Below, in pieces: positions 52,771 to 63,069 of a DNA stretch of 64,000 nucleotides. This DNA comes from FEN-1219 sp963713355 (GTDB taxonomy: Bacteria; Pseudomonadota; Gammaproteobacteria; Steroidobacterales; Rariloculaceae). The notes under the pieces were generated by a model. The model saw only the letters and a program-made list of their open reading frames with translations. It was not told the origin of the DNA and searched no databases. Positions within the stretch are counted from its first letter, which is position 1. Each line of letters opens with the position of its first letter. Made by a program: the position numbers and the translations under genes. Location of the stretch: positions 199,295 to 263,294 of the forward strand of contig CAVQLK010000001.1 in assembly GCA_963713355.1 (NCBI GenBank). The letters are read 5' to 3'.

Positions 52771-54417
52771 ATGAGCAAGTACCACGGCATTTTGGCGATT
52801 CTCGCGGCGGTGCTCGTCGCGAGCTGCGGCGGCGGCTCGGCGTCCGGGGCCGGAGGGCCGCAGGCGCAGATCGGCGGTCCGAGCGGCACGGAGCTCGACG
52901 AGCGGCAGGTATTCCACGTCGGCAACGGCGCCGAGCTGCAAACCCTGGACCCACATCACGCCGAGGACCTCCCGAGCTTCAACGTGCACATGGACATCTA
53001 CGAGGGACTTCTCGGCGAGGATCCGAAGGGCGAGCCGGTCCCGGGCGTCGCCTCCACGTGGACCGTCAGCGAGGACCAGAAGACGTACGTGTTCAATCTG
53101 CGCCGCGAGGCGCGCTGGTCGAACGGCGATCCCGTCACGGCGCACGACTTCGTGTTCTCGTTCCGCCGCGGCGTCGATCCGAAGACCGCCAGCGTCTATA
53201 GCTACATCCTGTCGCCGATCCAAAACGCCGACGAGATCACGGCCGGCAAGCGCCCGCTCGAGGAGCTCGGGGTCCGCGCCATCGACGACCACACGCTCGA
53301 GATCACGCTCGCGAACCCGACGCTGTATTTCCTGCAGCTTCTGGCGCACTCGATGTCCTACCCCGTCCACCGCGCGACGCTCGAGGCGCACGGCGATCAG
53401 TGGACGAGGCCCGGCAACCTCGTCGGCAACGGCGCGTTCATGCTCGATGAATGGGTCGTGCAGTCGCACGTCAAGGTCGTGCGTAATCCGCACTACTGGG
53501 ACAACGCGAACACGAGGCTCGAGGAGGTCTGGTTCCATGCGACGGAGGACCAGTCGGCCGAGCTGCAGCGCTTTCGCGCGCTCGAGCTCGATCAGACGGA
53601 GATCATCCCCGCGGCGCAGATCGGCTTCATCCGCGAGAACCTCGCCGACGAGCTCGTCATCGCTCCGTATCTGGCGAGCTACTACTACGGCTTCAACAAC
53701 ACGCGCCCGCCATTCAAGGACAAGCCGAAGCTGCGCCGCGCGCTCGCGCTCGCCGTGAACCGCGACATCATCACGAAGCAGATCTTGAACTTGGGGCAGG
53801 CTTCGCACTTCGGCTTCGTACCGCCGATCGAGGGCTACACGCAGCAACAGATGCCCGAGGCGAGCTGGACCCAAGAGCAGCGCGAGGCCGAGGCCAAGCG
53901 CCTCTACGCGGAAGCCGGCTACGGGCCCGACAACCCGCTGCGGACCCAGATCATGTACAACACACAGGAAGACCACCGCCGCATCGCCGTCGCGATCGCC
54001 TCGATGTGGAAGCAGACGCTCGGCGTCGAAGCCGAAATCCTGAATCAAGAGTGGAAGGTCTTCATCGACACGCGCAACCAGAAGAAGGACACGCAGGTCT
54101 ACCGGCAAGGCTGGATCGGCGACTACGAGGATCCGTTCACGTTTCTCGAGATCTTGCGGTCGACGGCTGGGCAGAACGACTCGGGCTACAGCAATCCGGA
54201 GTTCGACAGGCTCGTCGCCGCCTCACAGAGTGCGGTCGAGCCGCGCGCGCGCATGGAGCTCTTGCAGGAAGCCGAGCGCGTCATGCTCGCCGACATGCCG
54301 ATCCTGCCGCTCTACATCTACGTGCGTGCGCGGCTCGTTCAGCCGTGGGTTCGCGGCTACGAGTCCAACATCATGGACCGGCACCGACACAAGTACGTGT
54401 ACGTACTCAAGCACTAA
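52771..54417 (+). CDS. oppA: Oligopeptide ABC transporter substrate-binding lipoprotein (OppA-like)
   Basis: This 548-residue lipoprotein has a signal ending LVASC with the acylated Cys. The peptide-binding fold (SBP type 5) shows QTLDPHHAEDLPSFNVHMDI, YEGLLGEDPKGEPVPGVAST, TYVFNLRREARWSNGDPVTA and YWDNANTRLEEV. It should bind short peptides in the periplasm. The ATG at 52771 has GAGGAG upstream. It is followed by permease and ATPase genes, a complete opp set. Confidence 0.93.
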   Translation: MSKYHGILAILAAVLVASCGGGSASGAGGPQAQIGGPSGTELDERQVFHVGNGAELQTLDPHHAEDLPSFNVHMDIYEGLLGEDPKGEPVPGVASTWTVSEDQKTYVFNLRREARWSNGDPVTAHDFVFSFRRGVDPKTASVYSYILSPIQNADEITAGKRPLEELGVRAIDDHTLEITLANPTLYFLQLLAHSMSYPVHRATLEAHGDQWTRPGNLVGNGAFMLDEWVVQSHVKVVRNPHYWDNANTRLEEVWFHATEDQSAELQRFRALELDQTEIIPAAQIGFIRENLADELVIAPYLASYYYGFNNTRPPFKDKPKLRRALALAVNRDIITKQILNLGQASHFGFVPPIEGYTQQQMPEASWTQEQREAEAKRLYAEAGYGPDNPLRTQIMYNTQEDHRRIAVAIASMWKQTLGVEAEILNQEWKVFIDTRNQKKDTQVYRQGWIGDYEDPFTFLEILRSTAGQNDSGYSNPEFDRLVAASQSAVEPRARMELLQEAERVMLADMPILPLYIYVRARLVQPWVRGYESNIMDRHRHKYVYVLKH

Positions 54418-54433
54418 CGGCGGCACGCACGGC

Positions 54434-55357
54434 TTGCTCTCTTACACGATACGGCGGCTGCTCGGTGCAGTTCCGACGCTGCTGATCCTCATCGGATTGG
54501 CGTTCTTCTTGATACGCGCGGCGCCCGGCGGGCCGTTCGATCGCGAGCGGGAGCTGTTGCCCGAGATCGAAGCGAATTTGCGCGCCGTCTATCACCTCGA
54601 CGAGCCGCTCTACCAGCAATTCGGGCGGTACGTTTGGGGACTGCTGCACTTCGATTTCGGCCCGTCGTTCCAGTACCGCGACTACACGGTCACGGAGCTC
54701 ATCACGGCGGGATTTCCCGTGTCGTTGACACTCGGCGCTTACGCGGTGGCCGTCGCAGTGCTGTTCGGCGTCACGGCGGGGTCCATTGCGGCGCTGCGCC
54801 AGAATTCAGCCGTCGACCACGGCGTCATGGCCGTCTCGATGACGGGTATCTCGATTCCGAATTTCGTCATGGCGCCGCTGCTCGTGCTCGTGTTCGCGAT
54901 CTACTTGCGATGGCTGCCCGCCGGCGGGTTCGGAGGCGGCGCGGCCCGCAACCTCGTGCTGCCCGTCACGGCGCTCGCGCTGCCGCAGATTGCGTATCTC
55001 GCGCGCCTGACGCGCGGCAGCATGATCGAGGTGCTGCGCAGCAATTTCGTCCGGACGGCACGCGCGCAGGGCTTGCCGACTTGGGCTGTCGTCGTCAAGC
55101 ACGCATTGAAGCCTGCGCTGCTACCCGTCGTGTCGTATCTCGGGCCCGCAGCGGCGGCCATCATCACGGGCTCCGTCGTCGTCGAGCAGATATTCAGCAT
55201 CCCGGGGCTCGGCCGCTATTTCGTCGCGGGCGCGCTGAACCGCGACTACACGCTCGTGATGGGCGTGGTCGTCTTCTATGGCGTCTTGGTCATCGTGTTC
55301 AACTTCCTCGTCGACGTCGCGTACGGGTGGCTCGATCCGAAGGTCAGGTACCAATGA
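54434..55357 (+). CDS. oppB: Oligopeptide ABC transporter permease (OppB-like)
   Basis: This 307-residue permease has six predicted helices: LLSYTIRRLLGAVPTLLILI at the N-terminus, then the periplasmic segment RAAPGGPFDRERELLPEIEA. The EAA-type loop is FVRTARAQGLPTWAVVVKHA. The protein ends VFNFLVDVAYGWLDPKVRYQ. The likely start is TTG at 54434; the open frame begins earlier inside oppA. Its stop overlaps the next ATG. Confidence 0.92.
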   Translation: MLSYTIRRLLGAVPTLLILIGLAFFLIRAAPGGPFDRERELLPEIEANLRAVYHLDEPLYQQFGRYVWGLLHFDFGPSFQYRDYTVTELITAGFPVSLTLGAYAVAVAVLFGVTAGSIAALRQNSAVDHGVMAVSMTGISIPNFVMAPLLVLVFAIYLRWLPAGGFGGGAARNLVLPVTALALPQIAYLARLTRGSMIEVLRSNFVRTARAQGLPTWAVVVKHALKPALLPVVSYLGPAAAAIITGSVVVEQIFSIPGLGRYFVAGALNRDYTLVMGVVVFYGVLVIVFNFLVDVAYGWLDPKVRYQ

Positions 55358-56239
55358 GCGCGGCGGCCGCGGCGCTCGGCGCGGAAGTGACGGGACGCAG
55401 CCTCTGGGTCGACGCGTGGGCCAAGCTCAAGCGCAATCGCGCGGCCGTCGTCAGCGCATGGATCATCGGCGCGATGACCCTGTGCTGTGATCGTCGGCCC
55501 GTATTTCGCCAGTCACGCGTTCGACGCCACGGATTTCGCCAACACCTCGATCGCCCCGAGCTGGTCGACGGGGCACCTGTTCGGCACGGACACGCTCGGC
55601 CGCGATCTGTTCGTGCGCACGCTCTACGGCGGCCGCATCTCGCTAATGATCGGCATCGTCGCGACGGCCGTGAGCCTTATGATCGGCGTCACGTACGGCG
55701 CCGTCGCCGGCTATTTCGGCGGCCGCGTCGACGCGCTGATGATGCGAACCGTCGACATCCTCTACGCGCTGCCGTTCATGTTCTTCGTGATCCTGCTCAT
55801 GGTGTTCTTCGGCCGCAACATCGTGCTGATCTTCGTCGCGATCGGCGCGATCAACTGGCTCGGCATGGCGCGCATCGTCCGCGGCCAGACGCTCTCTCTG
55901 AAGCACCGCGAATTCGTCGAAGCTGCGCAAGCACAAGGCGTCGGTCCTGCCGCGATCATCAGGCGCCACATCGTGCCGAACCTGCTCGGCGTCGTGGCCG
56001 TCTACGTCACGCTGACGATTCCGCAAGTGATTCTCGTCGAATCGTTCCTGAGCTTCTTGGGGCTCGGCGTGCAAGAGCCGATGACGTCGTGGGGCGCGCT
56101 CGTCAACGACGGCGCGAGGGAACTCGAGAGCGCGCCGTGGATGCTGATCTTCCCGGGCGTGTTCCTCGCGACGGCGCTGTTTTGCTTCAACTTCCTGGGC
56201 GACGGGATGCGCGACGCGCTCGATCCCAAGGACAGATAG
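55354..56239 (+). CDS. oppC: Oligopeptide ABC transporter permease (OppC-like), frameshifted in this sequence
   Basis: The gene starts at ATG 55354, overlapping the oppB stop, with SLWVDAWAKLKRNRAAVVSA and WIIGAMTL. Near 55478-55490 the frame breaks and the family continues one base later as VIVGPYFASHAFDATDFANT and TDTLGRDLFVRTLYGGRISL, ending at 56239 (LGDGMRDALDPKDR). Without the extra base the two parts join into a normal permease of about 295 residues with FVEAAQAQGVGPAAIIRRHI as EAA loop. A sequencing error is likely, since the rest of the operon is intact. Confidence 0.88.
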
Positions 56240-56253
56240 TCAAGAGATCGCCA

Positions 56254-58071
56254 ATGGCGCTGCTCGAAGTCGCAAACCTGAACGTCCGTTTCGCGACGCC
56301 CGACGGCGAGGTCCACGCCGTCCGCGACTTGAGCTTCGCACTCGAGCAAGGCGAGACGCTTGGGCTAGTCGGCGAGTCGGGCTCCGGAAAGAGCCAGACC
56401 GTCATGAGCCTCGTCGGCCTGCTCGCGGCGAACGGCCGCGCAACGGGAACGGCGCGCTTTGCGGGCCGCGACTTGCTCGCGATGCAGCCGAAGGAGCTGC
56501 GCACGGTGCGCGGCCGCAAGATCGCGATGATCTTCCAGGACCCGATGACGTCGCTGAATCCGTATCTGACGATCGAGAAGCAGATGATCGCGGCGATTCG
56601 CGCCCACGAGCGCGTGTCCGTCAAGGCCGCGCGCGCGCGTTGCCTCGAAATGCTGAACGCCGTCGCGATTCCGGAGCCCGCGCTGCGCCTGAAGCGCTAC
56701 CCGCACGAGCTCTCCGGCGGCATGCGGCAACGCGTCATGATCGCCACGAGCCTGCTGCTCGAGCCCGAGGTGCTCGTCGCCGACGAGCCGACGACGGCGC
56801 TCGACGTAACCGTGCAAGCCCAGATCCTCGAGCTGTTGAAGGATCTCAAACGGCGCTTCGACACCGCGATCGTCATCATTACGCACGATTTGGGCGTCGT
56901 CGCGGGCCTCGCGGACCGCGTTCTCGTCATGCACGGCGGCGAGCTCAAAGAGCAAGGGCCTGTCCGCGACGTGTTCTATCGCCCGCAGCACGAGTACACG
57001 AAAATGTTGCTCGCGGCCGTGCCGCGGCTCGACAGCGCGCCGCCGCCGGCGCCGTTGCCGGCGCAAACGGACCCGCCGCTCATCGAAGTCGAAACGGTTC
57101 GCGTGCACTTCCCGGTTCCCGGTGCCGGATGGCTCGGCAAGCGCGAGCTGCTGCGGGCCGTCGACGGCGTCGACCTCACGCTCGCCGCCGGCGAGACGCT
57201 CGGTGTCGTCGGCGAATCCGGCAGCGGCAAGTCGACGCTGGCGCGGGCGATCCTCCGGCTCGTCCCGGCGACGGCGGGGTCGATCGCCGTGCTCGGCCGC
57301 GATCTCGCGGCGCTGTCGCCGGCGGGCCTGCGCGCAATCAAGCGCAATCTGCAGGTTGTCTTCCAAGACCCACTCGCGGCGCTGAACCCGCGCATGACGG
57401 TCGGCGATATCGTCAGCGAGCCATTGTGGACGCACCGGCCCGAGCTCGATGCGCGGGCCGTGAAAGCCGAGGTCGTCGAGGTGCTGCGCCGCGTAGGTCT
57501 GACCGGGCGCGAGCTGAATCGCTATCCGCACGAGTTTTCGGGCGGGCAGTGTCAGCGCATCGGCATCGCGCGCGCGCTGGTGCTGAAGCCAAAGGTCATC
57601 GTCTGCGACGAGCCCGTCAGCGCGCTCGACGTGTCGATTCAGCGCGAGATCGTCCAGCTCTTGCTCGAGCTGCGCCGCGAGTTCGGGCTCGCGCTCGTGT
57701 TCATTGCCCACGACTTGGCCGTCGTGCGGCAGTTGAGCCATCGCGTCATGGTGATGTACTTGGGGCGCGTCATGGAGGTCGCGAGCCGAGACGATCTGTA
57801 TGCGCGGCCGCGCCACCCGTACACGCAAGCGCTCATGAGCGCCGTGCCGCTGCCGGACCCCGACGCGGAACGAGCGCGTGCGCGTTCCGTGCTGCGCGGC
57901 GACCTGCCGTCGCCTATCCGGCCGCCGAGCGGCTGCCGATTTCGGACGCGCTGCCCCTATGCGATCGAGCGCTGCGCGACGGAAGTGCCGGCGCTGCGGC
58001 CGTTCGCGAACGCGCTCGTCGCATGCCACCGCGCCGAAGAGCTCGCCGCGGGCACCGTCCGAGCGCCATAG
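56254..58071 (+). CDS. oppDF: Fused dual ATPase of the oligopeptide ABC transporter (OppD-OppF)
   Basis: This 605-residue protein holds two complete ABC domains. The first has Walker A GESGSGKSQTVM, signature PHELSGGMRQRVMIATSLLL and Walker B VLVADEPTTALDVTVQAQIL. The second has GESGSGKSTLARAIL, PHEFSGGQCQRIGIARALVL and VIVCDEPVSALDVSIQ. A C-terminal cysteine-rich tail CRFRTRCPYAIERCATE matches the oligopeptide family's iron-sulfur-like motif. OppD and OppF are separate proteins in E. coli. The ATG at 56254 follows oppC by 15 bases. Confidence 0.93.
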   Translation: MALLEVANLNVRFATPDGEVHAVRDLSFALEQGETLGLVGESGSGKSQTVMSLVGLLAANGRATGTARFAGRDLLAMQPKELRTVRGRKIAMIFQDPMTSLNPYLTIEKQMIAAIRAHERVSVKAARARCLEMLNAVAIPEPALRLKRYPHELSGGMRQRVMIATSLLLEPEVLVADEPTTALDVTVQAQILELLKDLKRRFDTAIVIITHDLGVVAGLADRVLVMHGGELKEQGPVRDVFYRPQHEYTKMLLAAVPRLDSAPPPAPLPAQTDPPLIEVETVRVHFPVPGAGWLGKRELLRAVDGVDLTLAAGETLGVVGESGSGKSTLARAILRLVPATAGSIAVLGRDLAALSPAGLRAIKRNLQVVFQDPLAALNPRMTVGDIVSEPLWTHRPELDARAVKAEVVEVLRRVGLTGRELNRYPHEFSGGQCQRIGIARALVLKPKVIVCDEPVSALDVSIQREIVQLLLELRREFGLALVFIAHDLAVVRQLSHRVMVMYLGRVMEVASRDDLYARPRHPYTQALMSAVPLPDPDAERARARSVLRGDLPSPIRPPSGCRFRTRCPYAIERCATEVPALRPFANALVACHRAEELAAGTVRAP

Positions 58072-58151
58072 GCACATTCCGCGCCTGCATCGAGGCGGGG
58101 TTTTGGCTAAGATGCGCGCCGCCCCGAAAGGAATTTCCCAGGAGCCCGCCC

Positions 58152-58805
58152 GTGTTTCGCTCGCGAGCCGTCGCCGCCGTTCTGCTTTGCGCTATGGGCG
58201 CGCCCGCTGCCGCGCAGCAAAGCGGCGCGCCGCCGGCGCCGCTGATGCCGATCACGCTCGTCGGCGATGCCGAGCGCGGCGCCGTCATCGGCCAGACCTG
58301 CACGGGTTGCCACGGTATTCCGGGCTACTACAACGCGAATCCGGCTTATCACGTGCCGAAGCTCGGCGGCCAGAACGCCGATTACCTCGAGATCGCGCTG
58401 CAAGGCTATCGGCGGGGCACGCGCGGGCACGAGACGATGCAGGCGCAGGCGTCGTCGCTGTCGGACCAGGACATCGCCGACGTCGCCGCGTATTTCGGGA
58501 GCTTCGCGGCCGACGCAGAGACGGGACGGACGCGGGCATCGGCCGAGAAGATCGAGGCCGGGCGCGCGAAGGCCGCGACGTGTGTGGCGTGTCACGGGCC
58601 CGAAGGCGTCGCGGCCGCGCCGCAGTGGCCGAACCTCGCGGGGCAGCACGAGACGTACCTGCAGGTCGCGCTCGAGCACTACAAGAACGGCGGCCGCGTC
58701 GACCTCGTCATGAACCCGCTGATGGCGCCGCTCGACGAGCAAAGCATCGAAGAGCTGGCGGCGTTCTTCGCCTCGCAGCAGCATCTGTACAACACGGAGC
58801 CGTAG
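58152..58805 (+). CDS. Dihaem cytochrome c4-like protein
   Basis: This 217-residue exported protein has a signal peptide (FRSRAVAAVLLCAMGAPAAA) and two class I cytochrome domains. Haem motifs are CTGCH (QTCTGCHGIPGYYNANP) and CVACH (ATCVACHGPEGVAAAPQ); axial Met candidates follow in ETMQAQASSLSDQDIADVAA and NPLMAPLDEQSIEEL. The tandem layout matches cytochrome c4. The start is GTG with AGGAG upstream. It lies between opp and rsmG, without nearby oxidase genes. Confidence 0.88.
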   Translation: MFRSRAVAAVLLCAMGAPAAAQQSGAPPAPLMPITLVGDAERGAVIGQTCTGCHGIPGYYNANPAYHVPKLGGQNADYLEIALQGYRRGTRGHETMQAQASSLSDQDIADVAAYFGSFAADAETGRTRASAEKIEAGRAKAATCVACHGPEGVAAAPQWPNLAGQHETYLQVALEHYKNGGRVDLVMNPLMAPLDEQSIEELAAFFASQQHLYNTEP

Positions 58806-58832
58806 CCGCCCGCCTGCGGGCATCCTTCGCGT

Positions 58833-59471
58833 ATGCCTGCCGCCGACTCAACCGTTCCGAGCGCGGAGCTTCGCCGCCGGCTCGAGGCCGTCGGTTTCTC
58901 CGTGACGGCCGAGCAGGGCGTGGCGCTCTCCCGGTTCGTCGAGCAGCTGCTGCGCTGGAACGCCGTCCATAACTTGACCGGCGTACGCGGTGCCGACGAG
59001 GTCGTCGACCGGCATCTCGTCGAGAGCTTCGCGCTGCGCGCGTTTCTTCAGGGGACACACGTTGCCGACGTCGGCAGCGGCGGCGGCCTGCCCGGGTTGC
59101 CGCTCGCGATCGCGGAGCCCCAGCGCCGCTTCACGTTGATCGAAAGCCGCGCGAAGCGTGTGCGCTTTCTGCGTCACGTTGTCGGCGAGCTCAAGCTCGC
59201 GAACACTGTCGTTGCGCACTCCCGCGCCGAGGACTTACACGTGGAGCGGCCGTTTGATACCGTGCTGGCCCGCGCCGTGGCGCCGCCGGCCGAGCTATTG
59301 ACGATTTGCCGGCACCTGACGGCCCCTGGCAGCATCCTGGTGTTGCTGACGGCCGCCCACCTGCGGGACGCGTTTCGCGGCCTCGCGCCCGATTTTCTCG
59401 CGAGGCCGGTGCGGAAGGAGGGCCCAAGATTGCGGAGCTCGATCGTGGTATTGGAGCGCATCGATGCGTAG
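58833..59471 (+). CDS. rsmG: 16S rRNA (guanine(527)-N7)-methyltransferase RsmG
   Basis: This 212-residue SAM-dependent methyltransferase acts on G527 of 16S rRNA. Landmarks are LLRWNAVHNLTGVRGADEVV, DRHLVESFAL, the SAM loop VADVGSGGGLPGLPLAIAEP and LIESRAKRVRFLRHVVGEL. It sits before parA, the classic gidB-parAB order. Confidence 0.95.
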   Translation: MPAADSTVPSAELRRRLEAVGFSVTAEQGVALSRFVEQLLRWNAVHNLTGVRGADEVVDRHLVESFALRAFLQGTHVADVGSGGGLPGLPLAIAEPQRRFTLIESRAKRVRFLRHVVGELKLANTVVAHSRAEDLHVERPFDTVLARAVAPPAELLTICRHLTAPGSILVLLTAAHLRDAFRGLAPDFLARPVRKEGPRLRSSIVVLERIDA

Positions 59472-59497
59472 CGGCAAGCGCGCTGCGCGGTAAACGC

Positions 59498-60307
<810 letters not shown>

Positions 60308-60369
60308 GCCGACTCGGCGCGGTTGGCTGCTACAATCCCGCGAAACCGGTAGCCGGTAAGCGCCGCCAC

Positions 60370-61290
60370 ATGAACAAACGCAAAAGCCTCGGGCGCGGCC
60401 TCGACGCTCTGTTGAGCAGCGCGCGGTCCGTGGCGCCCGCGCCGCCACCGAATGCGGCCGAGCCAGTGCCCGCGGCCTCGCCGAACGCCGCCTTACGCGA
60501 GGTCCCCGTAGACCTGCTGCGCCGCGGCAAGTACCAGCCGCGCGTCGACATGCGCGAGGATTCCCTGACCGAGCTCGCCGAGTCGATCAAGGCGCAAGGC
60601 GTCGTGCAGCCGATCGTCGTCCGCCCGCTGCCGAGCTCAGACGGAGCGGAAACGCAATATGAGATCGTCGCCGGCGAGCGCCGCTGGCGGGCCGCGCAAA
60701 TGGCCGGCCTCGCGACGATTCCGGCCGTCGTCCGCGACATCCCCGACGAGTCTGCCGTCGCGGTCGCGCTCATCGAGAACATCCAGCGCGAGAACTTGAA
60801 CCCGCTCGAGGAGGCGCGCTCGCTGCACCGGCTCATCGAAGAGTTCGGGCTCACGCATGCGGACGCTGCCAACGCCGTTGGGCGCTCGCGTGCGACGGTC
60901 ACGAACCTGCTGCGGTTGCTCGAGTTGCCGCGCCCCGTGCGCGAGATGGTCGAGCGCCGCGAGCTCGACATGGGCCACGCGCGCGCCTTGCTCGGTCTCG
61001 AATCGCCGGAGCTCACGGTTCAGATTGCCGAGCAGGCCCGCAAGCAGCAGTGGAGCGTCCGCGCGACCGAGGACGCCGTCCGCAAGCACGCCGCTCCGGG
61101 CGGCGGCGCGAAGGCTGGCAAGGCAGCCGCGCGCGACGCCGGCGACCCGAACGTGCGCCGCCTCGAAGCCGACCTTGCCGAGACGCTCGGCGCCGCGGTG
61201 TCGATCGAGCACGGCCCGAAAGGCGGCCGCGTGGTCATCCGCTATAACGGGCTCGACGAGCTCGAGGGGATCCTGGCCCACATCAAATGA
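60370..61290 (+). CDS. parB: Chromosome-partitioning protein ParB
   Basis: This 306-residue CTPase/DNA-binding protein starts MNKRKSLGRGLDALLSSARS (the ParA-contacting basic tip). The CTP-binding box is YEIVAGERRWRAAQMAGLAT, LIENIQRENLNPLEEARSLH follows, and the helix-turn-helix is TNLLRLLELPRPVREMVERR. The C-terminal dimerisation part ends VVIRYNGLDELEGILAHIK. It binds the parS palindromes inside recF. Confidence 0.96.
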   Translation: MNKRKSLGRGLDALLSSARSVAPAPPPNAAEPVPAASPNAALREVPVDLLRRGKYQPRVDMREDSLTELAESIKAQGVVQPIVVRPLPSSDGAETQYEIVAGERRWRAAQMAGLATIPAVVRDIPDESAVAVALIENIQRENLNPLEEARSLHRLIEEFGLTHADAANAVGRSRATVTNLLRLLELPRPVREMVERRELDMGHARALLGLESPELTVQIAEQARKQQWSVRATEDAVRKHAAPGGGAKAGKAAARDAGDPNVRRLEADLAETLGAAVSIEHGPKGGRVVIRYNGLDELEGILAHIK

Positions 61291-61442
61291 CCTCAAGTCA
61301 GATGCTTAGAGCCGCACGGCCGTTGAACCGCAAGGGGTCGAACGCTTAGAATGCCCGCGGCCGAAAGGGGGCCACGCCCGTCGTGGCCTGCTTGCCGAGC
61401 CCTCCAGCCCTTCCGCAAGTCTGGCGTCGTAAGAGGCCCGCT

Positions 61443-61841
61443 GTGATTGACGTGAAGCACGTCGTACCGGTGACGTTGCTCGTGCAAGCGTGTGTGAGCG
61501 TCGTAGTCGCAGCGGTGTTGTGGCTCTGGGTGGGCGAGGTCGCCGGAGTTTCGGCGTTGCTGGGCGGCGCGGTGGCGGTCGTTCCGAACGCGTTTTTGGC
61601 TGCGCGGCTGCTCGCACCGAGCCGCGATCAAAGCGCGGGTGCAATGTTGCGCGCCGCATGGCTGGGTGAGTTCGGCAAGGTGTTGCTGGCGGCGCTGTTG
61701 TTCGGCGTGATTTTTAGATTCGTGCGGCCGATCGAGCCGCTGGCGGTGTTCGCGACTTTCATCGCGGCACAGCTCGTGGTGCACGGAGCCCTGCTGCTCG
61801 GCGGCGGGGGCGGCGCGCGGGAAGCGATGACGAAGAGCTGA
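61443..61841 (+). CDS. atpI: ATP synthase subunit I
   Basis: This 132-residue membrane protein has four hydrophobic segments (VVPVTLLVQACVSVVVAAVL; ALLGGAVAVVPNAFLAARLL; VLLAALLFGVIFRFV; FATFIAAQLVVHGALLLG) and the family pattern GGAVAVVPNAFLAAR. AtpI helps assemble the c-ring. GTG at 61443 has AGAGG upstream; it is the first gene of the atp operon. Confidence 0.88.
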   Translation: MIDVKHVVPVTLLVQACVSVVVAAVLWLWVGEVAGVSALLGGAVAVVPNAFLAARLLAPSRDQSAGAMLRAAWLGEFGKVLLAALLFGVIFRFVRPIEPLAVFATFIAAQLVVHGALLLGGGGGAREAMTKS

Positions 61842-61844
61842 GGA

Positions 61845-62702
61845 ATGGAAGAAGAACATACCGTCGGGCACTACGAGACCACCGGCGATTACATCTCGCA
61901 CCACCTTCAGAACTTGCAGGTCTGTCGCGTCGACGGCGCGTGGGTCTGGAACGACTGCGCAAGGAATTTCTGGACGCTCAACGTCGACTCGATGTTCTTC
62001 GCTGTCCTTCTCGGCGCGGCCTTGAGCTTCGTGCTCTACCGCGTCGCCAAGGGCTTCGCCACGGGTAAGCCCGGCAAGCTACAGACCGCAGTCGAGCTAC
62101 TCGTCGGGATGGTCGACGGCTCGGTCAGAGACGGCTTCCATGGCCACAACAAGCTCATCGCTCCGCTGGCGCTGACGATCTTCGCGTGGGTGTTCTTGAT
62201 GAACCTCATGGACTTGCTTCCCGTGGACTGGCTTCCGTGGGTCGGCGCTCACGCGCATGTGCCGTACCTCAAGGTCGTGCCGACGACCGACGTCAATGTC
62301 ACGTTCGCAATGTCGTTGTCGGTATTCGTGCTGACCATCTATTACTCGCTGAAGGTCAAGAGCCCGATGGGCTTCCTCAAGGAGCTCACGCTGCACCCGC
62401 TCGCGCCGCCGACGCGCGGTATCGGGCTACTCGCCGCACCGGGCGTCGTCGCTTTCAACTTCGTGCTCGAGGGCTCCTCATTCCTCGCGAGGCCCGTGTC
62501 GTTGTCGCTGCGGCTGTGGGGCAACATGTACGCAGGCGAGCTGATTTTCATCCTGATCGCGTTGCTCGGCTGGTATCAGCTGCCGCTGCATTTCGGCTGG
62601 GCCGTGTTCCACATTCTTGTGATCACACTGCAAGCCTACATATTCATGATGCTGACGATCGTGTATCTGAACCAGGCGCACGACAAAGGCGAGGCGCACT
62701 AG
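61845..62702 (+). CDS. atpB: ATP synthase subunit a
   Basis: This 285-residue membrane subunit forms the proton half-channels. The essential arginine lies in SLSLRLWGNMYAGELIFILI, and FAWVFLMNLMDLLPVDWLP is a conserved helix. It starts 3 bases after the atpI stop. Confidence 0.96.
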   Translation: MEEEHTVGHYETTGDYISHHLQNLQVCRVDGAWVWNDCARNFWTLNVDSMFFAVLLGAALSFVLYRVAKGFATGKPGKLQTAVELLVGMVDGSVRDGFHGHNKLIAPLALTIFAWVFLMNLMDLLPVDWLPWVGAHAHVPYLKVVPTTDVNVTFAMSLSVFVLTIYYSLKVKSPMGFLKELTLHPLAPPTRGIGLLAAPGVVAFNFVLEGSSFLARPVSLSLRLWGNMYAGELIFILIALLGWYQLPLHFGWAVFHILVITLQAYIFMMLTIVYLNQAHDKGEAH

Positions 62703-62741
62703 CGTCCGAACGGTTCGTATTTTCTTGGACAGGAGACTTTG

Positions 62742-62987
62742 ATGGAATTTGTTACTGGAATGACGTTGCTCGCCGTTGGCCTCTTGATCGGCCTCGGCGG
62801 GTTGGGCGTGGCGATCGGCATGGGTCTGCTCGGCGGGCGCTTCCTCGAGGGTGCCGCGCGTCAGCCCGAGCTCGCGCCGATGCTGCGCACACAGATGTTC
62901 CTCGTCGTCGGCTTGCTCGACGCCATCGCGATCATCGGCCTCGGTATCGCGCTGTACTTCACGTTCGTCACGCCGGGCATCGGCTGA
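62742..62987 (+). CDS. atpE: ATP synthase subunit c
   Basis: This 81-residue hairpin protein forms the rotor ring. The polar loop is ARQPE (residues 39-43) and the proton-binding Asp60 is in VVGLLDAIAII. The surrounding residues do not show a sodium-binding set, so a proton-driven enzyme is expected. ATG at 62742 has AGGAG upstream. Confidence 0.96.
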   Translation: MEFVTGMTLLAVGLLIGLGGLGVAIGMGLLGGRFLEGAARQPELAPMLRTQMFLVVGLLDAIAIIGLGIALYFTFVTPGIG

Positions 62988-63069
62988 CGCATGAGTCCGC
63001 GCTCGAGCGCATCGGCCGGCGCCGCAACCGCCGGCTCGAGTGTTCGACAGGAACCATAGGAGAGTTTGC

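Noticed and set aside
53050..53066. CTCCACGTGGACC as a third parS site in oppA
   Set aside because: The outer bases do not match the parS palindrome; only the central CCACGTGG is shared.
54634..58071. A 1145-codon open frame reaching back through oppB and oppC
   Set aside because: Only the part from 56254 has ABC ATPase content; the earlier part is Arg/Ala-rich shadow of the permease genes in another frame.
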